Below are positions 15,046 through 23,633 of a stretch of DNA of 64,000 nt, piece by piece. Made by a program: the position numbers and the translations under genes. Within the stretch, counting starts at the first letter, position 1; each line of letters starts with the position of its first letter. This DNA is from UBA4416 sp040386075 (GTDB taxonomy: Bacteria; Bacteroidota; Bacteroidia; B-17B0; Aurantibacillaceae): positions 133,151 to 197,150 of the forward strand of contig JAZKGE010000032.1 in assembly GCA_040386075.1 (NCBI GenBank). The letters run 5' to 3'. Under the pieces are notes generated by a model, which was given only the letters and a program-made list of their open reading frames with translations, was not told the DNA's origin and searched no databases.

Positions 15046-16971
15046 TCACTTCCACACTTTAAACCTTAGGGGACTATAATCCACCTTTGATATCGTGAGA
15101 TCATCAATGTATAAAGTACCTTTATCTTTTTTCCAGATGAAGATGGTCAGTTCACCGCTCTTATTCCACTCATCAATATCCGAACCAACAAACGCCTGGC
15201 AATAAAGCCAGTTTGTTTTTTTATTAAAATGGTAATTCGAAAAGTGTGAGCTGGTAAAGTAATTTTTAGTACTGTCTTTAGTATTGATAGAAATGCTTAG
15301 CATATCATCTTTCAATACGTTGATACTATCTTCCCTGAACTTCAATTTCACAAATAACCACTGACCTTCATCTGCTTTTAAATTATTGAAGTTGGTTTTT
15401 AAGGCAAAAGGAAATTCACCGCATGTACTAACTAATCGATAAGAGCCTTGTTCCGGTTTTAATTGCGTTTCTAAATTAAATACGGTGTTTGTTTTTAATA
15501 CATCATAAGTACCAATAACATGATCATCTTCTGGATTTTTTGGTAAAGCATCTTTACACAAAGTAATGGTATTAAAAAAATAGCTGTGACTGATACTTTC
15601 AGTATATGGAAAGTACTCTTTGGCAATTTCTATATTCAAAGGATTAAAATTTCCCAGAACCAAATGTTTGGAATTTAGTTTTGATAAATAGCTTCTGAAA
15701 CTTTGTGCGGAATTTACAATAGTATCAGTTCCCAGTTTGTAATGAATGGCTTTGTGATGTTTTAGTAAATAATGTACAATAAAATAATTTTCGGCATTGT
15801 AGATAGAGGACACATTTTTTTGCCCATATAATTCTATAGCGCGATAAGACTCTGCGGTCATGTTATCAAATTCATGTTTCTGAAAATTATCAAACCACGC
15901 TTTGTTTAAAGTTAATTGGCAAACCATGGCAACTGAACTTATCCCACATACTGCATAAGTAATAGCTCTGGAAAGGCTTTGGGCAAAAGAAGTCAGGAAG
16001 AAAAGAGCACAGGTTCCCGAAAATAGAAGTACCGAGAATTGAAGAATAGGGGATTTGTAAACAGAGTAAAAGTAGATGATGAAGTAATTGATAAAAAACA
16101 AGATCAGTAATAACCACTGTTTCTTTTCTATGGCTTTTCGTTTGATGAAAGAAGCAATAATAACAGAGATCAAAATAATTCCGTTTAATATTCCGGCAAA
16201 GCCTGTCCCAAATAAAAAATCAATAATGGCAGTTGGTTTTGGCGGTGGCAACCAGCCGCCCTCTTTTGCACCCAGGCCACCCATTTGCAATTGAGTTAGC
16301 GTAATGGGAAGGATTGGCAAATAACAAAGGATAGTAAAAAGGCAGGTTATAAGATACCATTTCAACTGTTTTTTGGAAACAAGGAACAAACCAATGCCGG
16401 CACAGGTAAAGGCAAACAGGGAATTCAGATGATTGTTGTATCCGCAGAGTAAGCAGCATAAACCAAAATAAATAAAGTTTGTCTTTCCGCTTTTTTCATC
16501 GTAAAGAATATTGAACAGAAAATGCACGCAGCCTATAGAAAACAATATGCCTGTGATATACATGCGGGCATAGGAACTATACACGCAAAAAATAAAAGAG
16601 CAGGCAAAGAACACAGCAGTCAATAGTCCGGCATGTGTGCCAAACCATTTTTTGGAGAAATTGTAGCCGGCAATGATAACGCCTGTGCCGCATAATAAAA
16701 AAGGAATTTTAATAGCGATTTCAGATAAGCCAAATAATTTGGTCCAGAAATACAGGAACAATTGAACAAACACAGGATGTGTATCGGCATACTGAACGCC
16801 ATATTGAATAGTTTGCTTTAAGTTCGGAAAAACAGAGCGGCTCAAGGCGCTTAACTCGTCATGAGCAAGCTGGTATTCGTTAATCGGAATAAAACGCAAT
16901 AAAACGCCAATACAAATGATCCCAATTAAAAATGGTTGTTCTTTGATATATGTTATTGGTGGTCGAGACAA
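15046..16971 (-). CDS. GT39-like membrane glycosyltransferase (GT-C fold)
   Basis: The 641-aa protein has about nine to eleven hydrophobic helices over its first 370 residues and a soluble C-terminal region. The acidic pair D38-E39 in AHDELSALSR, in the first periplasmic loop, and THPVFVQLFLYFW downstream are typical of GT-C enzymes that use polyprenyl-phosphate sugars. The start is a TTG at 16971, since no ATG or GTG fits and the frame from there gives a normal N-terminus before the first helix. The acceptor (protein or lipid) is unknown. A minus-strand TATATTTG lies 20 bp upstream. Confidence 0.82.
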   Translation of the reverse strand: MSRPPITYIKEQPFLIGIICIGVLLRFIPINEYQLAHDELSALSRSVFPNLKQTIQYGVQYADTHPVFVQLFLYFWTKLFGLSEIAIKIPFLLCGTGVIIAGYNFSKKWFGTHAGLLTAVFFACSFIFCVYSSYARMYITGILFSIGCVHFLFNILYDEKSGKTNFIYFGLCCLLCGYNNHLNSLFAFTCAGIGLFLVSKKQLKWYLITCLFTILCYLPILPITLTQLQMGGLGAKEGGWLPPPKPTAIIDFLFGTGFAGILNGIILISVIIASFIKRKAIEKKQWLLLILFFINYFIIYFYSVYKSPILQFSVLLFSGTCALFFLTSFAQSLSRAITYAVCGISSVAMVCQLTLNKAWFDNFQKHEFDNMTAESYRAIELYGQKNVSSIYNAENYFIVHYLLKHHKAIHYKLGTDTIVNSAQSFRSYLSKLNSKHLVLGNFNPLNIEIAKEYFPYTESISHSYFFNTITLCKDALPKNPEDDHVIGTYDVLKTNTVFNLETQLKPEQGSYRLVSTCGEFPFALKTNFNNLKADEGQWLFVKLKFREDSINVLKDDMLSISINTKDSTKNYFTSSHFSNYHFNKKTNWLYCQAFVGSDIDEWNKSGELTIFIWKKDKGTLYIDDLTISKVDYSPLRFKVWK

Positions 16972-16990
16972 TTTCTTAATCTTGTTTTAG

Positions 16991-16998
16991 CAAATATA
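16991..16998 (-). promoter_or_regulatory. Putative -7 element (TATATTTG) of the glycosyltransferase gene
   Basis: Read on the minus strand, this is TATATTTG, an exact TAnnTTTG match, 20 bp upstream of the TTG start at 16971. It implies a short leader of roughly 15 nt. Confidence 0.45.
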
Positions 16999-17022
16999 AG
17001 ATTAATATAGTAAGTTCATTTT

Positions 17023-17334
17023 GTGCTAATAGCCACCCCTAAGGGTTTAGTGGTTTTTAATAACCTGGGGGTAATTACCGCTTTAAATAAACAGACCGAG
17101 GTCGGTAATTTTAGCGTTTTCCCAAATCCCGCAACAGATGCTCTTCAGATCAGCAGTAAAACTGTTTTTACCAAAGTAGAAATGCAAAACCTTACAGGAC
17201 AAGTTCTTTTATCCGAACCCGTTCACACATCCTCACATCAACTGAACTTACAAAATGTTGCAGAAGGAATTTACTTTGTTAGGGTTACTTATGCTGATGG
17301 CTTAAGTGTTACAAAGAAAATAATTAAGCAGTAA
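17023..17334 (+). pseudogene. Orphan C-terminal fragment of a T9SS-sorted protein
   Basis: The frame encodes a short strand-like piece (KGLVVFNN) then a complete type A sorting domain: FSVFPNPATDALQ, LTGQVLL, GIYFVRVTY and a basic KKIIKQ end. There is no signal peptide, so it cannot be exported as it stands, and an in-frame TAA lies 12 bp upstream of the only possible start, a GTG. The upstream piece resembles a beta-propeller blade. The simplest reading is the remnant of a larger secreted protein whose 5' part has been deleted. Confidence 0.7.
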
Positions 17335-17594
17335 ATTAAATTTATTTCGGTTCCCTTTGTTTGGTTCATGCTAATGAATCAAAATAGTCAGCAATGTATT
17401 TCTATATCTCTTAGATTGTTTTGTTATTATTTCATTGGAGTGATTTTTAAACTCATATAATTAAGAGTAGGTGTTTGGTCAATTTATAATTCAGTAAATA
17501 TTACATATGTAAGATTTATTTATAATTTGATGACGATATAACCATATTGTGCCAAAAACACTTTTTACGGCTAAGTTCTTCTATGCCGATAGTG

Positions 17595-17602
17595 TAGCTT
17601 TG
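17595..17602 (+). promoter_or_regulatory. Putative -7 element (TAGCTTTG) of the 1730-aa T9SS protein
   Basis: TAGCTTTG fits TAnnTTTG and lies 17 bp before the ATG at 17620. The rest of 17335-17594 is AT-rich with no other structure that I can see. Confidence 0.45.
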
Positions 17603-17619
17603 TATTAAACTATGAAATT

Positions 17620-20600
17620 ATGAAAAAAATTATCGTCCTGTTAGCCTTTTTATTAAGCACTCAGCAGGTGAGTGCCCAGGGGTTTTGGAGTATTGCAAAT
17701 AAAGTTGATTCGTTGTTTCCAGGTGATACTACGGAAGATGGACCGAAAGCCAAAGTAAACAGGATAAAGCGCAGATGGGATGGGCAGATCAATGCTCAGG
17801 GTACATTTACTACAGCAGCTCAAAACTTTAAGAATTTTAGTACAGGGTTGGTAAATTTTAGGACACAAACAACCAATTGCCTCGATATTGAACCTCAATG
17901 GAAAGAAGTGGGACCAACCATGGAGGCTGACAACACCAATAGCTTAGGCGGTGCAGGCCTGATCCATCGAATGACGTTTCATCCTAATTATGGTAATCCG
18001 TTGTTTGATGACGAACATGGTTTTAAGACCATGTTTGCATTGAGCGGTTTTGGTGGTATCTGGAAATCGATTGATGACGGAGAGAATTGGACCAGGTTAA
18101 ATACAGATCTTCAGATCCCTTTTTCATCTGTGGGAGTTTTGGTGATAGACCCTGTAAATCCCGACAGGATGTATGTAACAACCGGAACACCTAATGGAGC
18201 GCCTGATGTTAACTACTATACTATGACCCGTGACTTTCCTTTATTTACAATCGGAATATACGCGACAGATGATGGTGGCGTGAACTGGCACCAGATCAAC
18301 AATGGTTTAAGCGCCTTAACAGGATCGGGTGGTTCTATTTATAACTTGCAATTGGATCCAAATAATCGCAACAGTTTGATTTTTACGTCTACAGATGGAG
18401 TTTATATTAGTGCAAACGCACCAGGATCATTAATTGGTTTGGGAAGCATTGCATGGACGAAAGATTTAAGCTTCACTTTTTCTGACACTAAGATACAAGG
18501 ATTAACATACAATATTACCCAATCAGAATGGTTTGTTAGCGGAATGGATATTTATCACTGTGTTAATCCTTTTGTGTCGCATTCATGGCAGTTGGCAACC
18601 GGAATTAGCAAAGGCCTGAATTTAACCGGAGGAAATTATCAGGGTTATATAAAATTTCCTATTGAGCAAATAAATGTTGTAAACTCTCCTTTTTATCCAG
18701 ATGAAGTATATGCTCTTCTTTTTTCTAACAAATTAGATATGCCAGGAGATGGTAATTATGTATCTATTTATAAAATGGTTGGCAAAAATTTATCGGGAAC
18801 GCAATGGCAATTTGTTACTCATTCGTTGGCTTCTGCTACTGCTGGTGGCTTGCATTCGGATAAAATTCCTTTCGTAAAAAGCCCAACACTAAATAATTAC
18901 TATTGTGGCAGTACGCATTTTGCTTCTTTACTGGGTGGTGTATTTAGTGAAACGTATGGAAACGCTCCAACTACTCACCATGCCGATATCCAGGGACTTT
19001 ATATTCATCCAAGCCAACCAACTAAAATCTGGATATGTAGTGATGGAGGGGTTTGTGTTGGAACTGTTGGAAGCACACATAATTCCACTGTTACCTATAA
19101 AAATAAAGGCATTCAGTCGCAATTATTATGGGATTATGATGATTCTGAAAATGATCCTAAATTCAGGATGGGAGCACTGCAGGATAATGGCGTTCAATAT
19201 ACGGGAGGGCTTGCTGGTAATAGCTGGAAAATGAATTTAGCTTTGTCCTCTATCGGAGATGGTTATATATCCCAAATATTGGATAAAAACGCTTTGGATG
19301 CTTTTTTTAAGGGGACTGCGGCCACTTGGTGGGGATTTAATTATCAAACCGGAGGCCTTGCTGTTTTTCCAGCAGGAACCGGAGCCTATTATTTTTCTGA
19401 CCCGCAATATCCTACAGAAAAAGTTCTTGTTGGAAGTCTTTTCTTAAAAACGACTTCTGGTAGTGGATCAACCTGGAATCAATCAGATGTTCCAAATACC
19501 CCTTCAATTCTTTTAAATTATATTCCTAAAACTTTTGCTTATTCAGGTAATCCGGATAGGAAAACATTCTATAAAGCAGCTTATCCAAGGTACACAGGAA
19601 CCGCATTAACTGCCTATGCAATTTCTGTGAGAACAGGGTACCAGGAAACGTGGGTTACTGATCCAATGCCCTCATTGCTATTTAAATCTACCAATGGATT
19701 TAATTCTCAATGGATTGGCAGCTCGTTAGTTAATTATTTCTCTAACATTAGTTCAATAACCAATGCACTATATGATGCGGCAAAATTAGCGGGCGCTATC
19801 GCAACAACGGATCTTCCTCAATTATCTGGAGTTACGTGCAAGCCGGAGGATGGAAATAAAGTATGGGTATCTTCAGGCGGTTTACTACCGCAATTTAAAG
19901 TTTGGAAATCTGTTGATGGCGGGATTAATTGGGCAGATGCAGACGTAGGCGATGCTTTTGCAAACATTCCGGTTTTTGATGTATTAGCCGTTGAAGGATC
20001 TATGGATCTTGTTTTTGCTGCAACTTTAGATGGGGTTTATTATACCGATAATACGATGAGTGGAAATTGGTGCAGATATGGCGCATCTCCTTCGGTACAA
20101 ACACTGAAATTGAAAATTAACACATGTAAAAACAAGTTAATTGTTACTACTTATGGTCGGGGCGCTTTTGAAGTAGACCTTCCTTTCCAACCGGTGGCTT
20201 CTTATGATATTAATACAACACCTGTAACCTGGTCTACTCCTATGCATTTTCCAAACACATCGGTTACCGTGAAAGCAGGAAAAACACTAACAATTCAAAA
20301 TACGACTGTTTATTTTGGACCAAACAGTCGTTTATATGTTGAGGCCGGGGCAAAGCTTATACTTAATAACGCTATTTTAACTTCGGAAGCAGGATGCACC
20401 AATGGTTATGTGTGGAAGGGAGTGGAGTTGGAGGGTAATATTAACCAAAAACAGGTTTTATCGGCAGGTTATTATCCTAATCATGGCTGGTGTGTGATGA
20501 GCAATAATGCCACCATAGAAAAGGCAGAGGTAGGCGTTAAAAACTTTTCTACTGTAAATGGGGATGGGTGGACGATCAACTGGAGTAAAATGGGAGGGGG

Positions 20601-22812
20601 AATCATACAATCCACCAACGGTAAAATCCTCAACTGTGGCGAAGGCGCTAAATTTATTACTTACATTAATAAAAATGGGTTGAATCAACCTATAAATGAT
20701 AAATCTTTTTTTACAACAACCCAGTTTTTAACGGATGCTGCAACAGCCAGTTATAATTACAAACCCGGTGCTCATATGGTAATGTGGGGAACAAGAGGCA
20801 TAGGCATTACATCCAACACGTTTAAAAATGTAACACCATCTTCTTACCTTATTAAGGAACGTGGTTTAGGTATTGTAGCGTATGATGCCATCTTTACAAC
20901 CGGAACCCCTTGTCTTTCGTATCTGGGATCAGGAGATTGTGGTACTTATGGTACACGCAACACTTTCGAGAATTTGCATTACGGAGTAGATGCGGGCGCC
21001 AGTTTAGCAACTATTATTGATAATGTTAATGTTTGTGCTTTCACCAATAATCACCGCGGCATTATATTCAGGGGCACTACAAGCAGTAAGGCATTCAGAA
21101 ATAATATAAGCGTGGGAGATGCTTATATGGAGAGTACCGGAGTTGGAACAAGCATGGCAACTGTATTACCGTATGGTATTTATCTGGATGCCTGTGATGC
21201 TTACGGTATAACTGAAAATGTTATAACAGATGCTTCAGGAACCAACCCTGATACTGATTACGGTATCATCGTAAATTATACCGGCCTTAATACAAATGAA
21301 ATAAAACTCAATACGTTTAGCCATATGGCATATGGCATACAGGCCCAGGAAGAGAATTACGGTTTACAGCTTAAGTGTAATAAATTTACCACAAGCACCA
21401 TAAAAAATGCGGATATTAAAATCATGGGTCTACAAATGGATGGTTCCATAGCACAACAGCAGGGAGCTTGTATCACTGGTGATGCAACAGCATTACCGGG
21501 AAATGAATTCAGTCACACCTGTTCTGCTGCCCAGGACCTGTCGACTAACAGTACAGTGTTATACCAGGTTACCTATAACACAAGGTCAACTGTTCCAGTT
21601 GAGGTTCCACAAACAGGCTGTTATAACACAACTGATTATGTGGTTAATTTATGCGGCAGCCCGGCTACAGGCTCAGTTTGTCCTCCTGGCGGCGGCGAAA
21701 TAAATCGTAATGCACAATCCAATCCGGATAAACAACTTTCGGATATGACCAAGCTTATTGCTGCTAAACAACAATTGATCATGGAAGGGAATGCGCAATC
21801 ATTGCGTAATGATATGTTGTCGGGTGCCAATGAAACTATAATTAAGCAAAAAGCATTGCAGAAAGGGCCTTATTTAAGTGATGACTTATTAGTAGAAATG
21901 ATCCATCATACACCTGTTTATTCTGATGAGATGTTACAGGATATTTTAACAAGTAATAGTCCTTTATCGTCAACAGTTATGAATGCTGTAAATTCATCTG
22001 CCATGGATTCAAAAACAAAGGACCATATTTTAACTTATCAAAAAGGCGTGAGTCAACGCCGGTATGTTGAAAATGAAATTACCTTTTATAAAAATCAGCG
22101 TGTTCTGTTATATAATGAGATGATCAATGAAATATTAAATGACACTACAGGTTTATCTTACGATAGTTTGTATAAAAAATTAAACTTTGAAATAAGCCCA
22201 CAGTCACGTAATTTATACATTGCTGCTTTAATAGATCAGGGTAATTACAATGGAGCACAAGCGGAGTTGGAAAACATGAAACAAGCAGGCGAAAGTGTTG
22301 AGAACTGTAATTATATGGAAGCACTTATTAGTTTAAAACAACAACCGAATGCTAAAAAAACATATGAAACAAATGGCAGCATTTCTTCAAAAATAGACCC
22401 TCTTTTGAAAAAATGGCCTTTAGGGAAATCAGTAAATGCTAACGTTTTACACAGTAGTTTGTTTGGCGACAAATATGATGAGCAGATTTATGTAGATCCT
22501 AGCACCAAAAGTGAACAACTTCTAACAGTAGAAGAACCAAAAAAAATAGCATCAGAGAATAATCTTCAGGTACTTACTTACCCAAATCCTGCTAATAATG
22601 AAATAGTATTTTTAATTAACGGATCGGCCGAATCAGATGGTTGCACAATTATGATCTATGATATAAACGGAAAGCTAATGAGTGAGTTTAGTATCAAAGA
22701 AAATAAAACCCCTAAAACAATTTTATTGGATGAGTATAGTAGTGGAGTATATTTTTACAAAGCTATGTCGGGCAATAAAACAACTCAGGATAAACTGATC
22801 ATCATTAAATAG
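17620..22812 (+). CDS. Large T9SS-secreted protein: sialidase-like propeller, beta-helix, type A sorting domain
   Basis: The 1730-aa protein begins with a signal peptide (residues 1-19). The first 850 residues contain BNR/sialidase-like repeats (IWKSIDDGENWTRLN, IYATDDGGVNWHQIN, VWKSVDGGINWADAD), as in surface propellers. Residues about 880-1330 have the short-strand pattern of a right-handed beta-helix (many N and G turns, NTFENLHYGVDAG). A helical segment (about 1390-1620) precedes a type A T9SS sorting domain starting LTYPNPANNEIVF and ending KLIIIK. It is probably displayed on or released from the cell surface. Substrate or adhesive role is unknown. Confidence 0.88.
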   Translation: MKKIIVLLAFLLSTQQVSAQGFWSIANKVDSLFPGDTTEDGPKAKVNRIKRRWDGQINAQGTFTTAAQNFKNFSTGLVNFRTQTTNCLDIEPQWKEVGPTMEADNTNSLGGAGLIHRMTFHPNYGNPLFDDEHGFKTMFALSGFGGIWKSIDDGENWTRLNTDLQIPFSSVGVLVIDPVNPDRMYVTTGTPNGAPDVNYYTMTRDFPLFTIGIYATDDGGVNWHQINNGLSALTGSGGSIYNLQLDPNNRNSLIFTSTDGVYISANAPGSLIGLGSIAWTKDLSFTFSDTKIQGLTYNITQSEWFVSGMDIYHCVNPFVSHSWQLATGISKGLNLTGGNYQGYIKFPIEQINVVNSPFYPDEVYALLFSNKLDMPGDGNYVSIYKMVGKNLSGTQWQFVTHSLASATAGGLHSDKIPFVKSPTLNNYYCGSTHFASLLGGVFSETYGNAPTTHHADIQGLYIHPSQPTKIWICSDGGVCVGTVGSTHNSTVTYKNKGIQSQLLWDYDDSENDPKFRMGALQDNGVQYTGGLAGNSWKMNLALSSIGDGYISQILDKNALDAFFKGTAATWWGFNYQTGGLAVFPAGTGAYYFSDPQYPTEKVLVGSLFLKTTSGSGSTWNQSDVPNTPSILLNYIPKTFAYSGNPDRKTFYKAAYPRYTGTALTAYAISVRTGYQETWVTDPMPSLLFKSTNGFNSQWIGSSLVNYFSNISSITNALYDAAKLAGAIATTDLPQLSGVTCKPEDGNKVWVSSGGLLPQFKVWKSVDGGINWADADVGDAFANIPVFDVLAVEGSMDLVFAATLDGVYYTDNTMSGNWCRYGASPSVQTLKLKINTCKNKLIVTTYGRGAFEVDLPFQPVASYDINTTPVTWSTPMHFPNTSVTVKAGKTLTIQNTTVYFGPNSRLYVEAGAKLILNNAILTSEAGCTNGYVWKGVELEGNINQKQVLSAGYYPNHGWCVMSNNATIEKAEVGVKNFSTVNGDGWTINWSKMGGGIIQSTNGKILNCGEGAKFITYINKNGLNQPINDKSFFTTTQFLTDAATASYNYKPGAHMVMWGTRGIGITSNTFKNVTPSSYLIKERGLGIVAYDAIFTTGTPCLSYLGSGDCGTYGTRNTFENLHYGVDAGASLATIIDNVNVCAFTNNHRGIIFRGTTSSKAFRNNISVGDAYMESTGVGTSMATVLPYGIYLDACDAYGITENVITDASGTNPDTDYGIIVNYTGLNTNEIKLNTFSHMAYGIQAQEENYGLQLKCNKFTTSTIKNADIKIMGLQMDGSIAQQQGACITGDATALPGNEFSHTCSAAQDLSTNSTVLYQVTYNTRSTVPVEVPQTGCYNTTDYVVNLCGSPATGSVCPPGGGEINRNAQSNPDKQLSDMTKLIAAKQQLIMEGNAQSLRNDMLSGANETIIKQKALQKGPYLSDDLLVEMIHHTPVYSDEMLQDILTSNSPLSSTVMNAVNSSAMDSKTKDHILTYQKGVSQRRYVENEITFYKNQRVLLYNEMINEILNDTTGLSYDSLYKKLNFEISPQSRNLYIAALIDQGNYNGAQAELENMKQAGESVENCNYMEALISLKQQPNAKKTYETNGSISSKIDPLLKKWPLGKSVNANVLHSSLFGDKYDEQIYVDPSTKSEQLLTVEEPKKIASENNLQVLTYPNPANNEIVFLINGSAESDGCTIMIYDINGKLMSEFSIKENKTPKTILLDEYSSGVYFYKAMSGNKTTQDKLIIIK

Positions 22813-22819
22813 ATTAATT

Positions 22820-22850
22820 GTGCCATGCTGATACACGATTAGCATGGCAC
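22820..22850 (+). terminator. Hairpin downstream of the 1730-aa gene
   Basis: A perfect 10-bp stem GTGCCATGCT / AGCATGGCAC with an 11-nt loop begins 8 bp after the stop codon. There is no T-run, so it may be a 3' stabiliser instead of a strict terminator. Confidence 0.6.
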
Positions 22851-22994
22851 ATTAGCTAGCAGAATCCTTGAATTTACATTTCTTAAAACAAAGTAAGGGG
22901 TTAGCCCTCCAATTTAATTTTCATTTATTCTGTATTTTTCAAAAATATTTAAGTTACATTTATAAATACTAAATGTAATAGGGGTTTATTGATC

Positions 22995-23537
22995 TTGAAA
23001 AAAACAATCATCATATTTTCCTTTCTCTTAACTGTTGTTTTTTCAACAGGGAGCTATTTATTGCACAAACTCTATTTGCAAAATTACAAGAAGGAGTTTA
23101 AATCCTACGCTTTCAATAACAAGAATAAAGCTGCGTTCGCGACTATTCGCATAAATCCCAGCGAGCTTTACACGAATTCGGCCAACATTATCTGGGTAGA
23201 CGAAAATAAAGAAATAATTTACAAAGGCATCCTGTATGATGTGGTCAGTGTAAAAGGTAAAGGTCTCAGTGTTGAATTGACGCTTGTTTCCGATGACCAG
23301 GAAATGAAGCTTAAGGCCGATTTTGCGAAGATGTATGATGTTGATTCACGAAAAACTACCAAATTCCCTTTTGAGCTGCTAAAGCATTTTTTAGCATTAA
23401 AGTATATTGTTCATGTAACCGATCTTAATTTGAATAATTCTGTCATAGACAGAAATGTTTTTTTTGCCTCTCCTGTTTTTTTTATCACTAACAGGGTTAT
23501 TGCGCAGGATGCGCCACCACCCGATTTTTTCGTTTAG
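22995..23537 (+). CDS. Small exported protein of unknown function upstream of a TonB receptor
   Basis: No ATG is available. TTG at 22995 (alternatively TTG at 22989) gives a 180-aa protein starting M-K-K-T-I-I-I with a signal or anchor helix. Then comes a beta-rich region around KEIIYKGILYDVVSVKGKG and a tail ending APPPDFFV. It is followed at 97 bp by a TonB receptor. I recall small proteins of this kind, with a MYDVV-type strand, next to TonB receptors in other Bacteroidota, suggesting a shared role in metal or cofactor uptake; this is inference. Confidence 0.65.
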   Translation: MKKTIIIFSFLLTVVFSTGSYLLHKLYLQNYKKEFKSYAFNNKNKAAFATIRINPSELYTNSANIIWVDENKEIIYKGILYDVVSVKGKGLSVELTLVSDDQEMKLKADFAKMYDVDSRKTTKFPFELLKHFLALKYIVHVTDLNLNNSVIDRNVFFASPVFFITNRVIAQDAPPPDFFV

Positions 23538-23569
23538 TTTTATCTGAGCCCCGGCTTCACAAAAAGTAT

Positions 23570-23605
23570 TCTATAACGTCATCTAATGGATGACCGTGTT
23601 ATAGA
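23570..23605 (+). terminator. Hairpin between the small exported protein and the TonB receptor
   Basis: CTATAAC (23571-23577) pairs with GTTATAG (23598-23604), and the inner GTCATC pairs with GATGAC, followed by a weak T stretch. It could terminate the upstream gene or limit read-through into the receptor, which starts 29 bp later. Confidence 0.5.
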
Positions 23606-23633
23606 CAATTTTAATATTTACTAAACTAAACTT

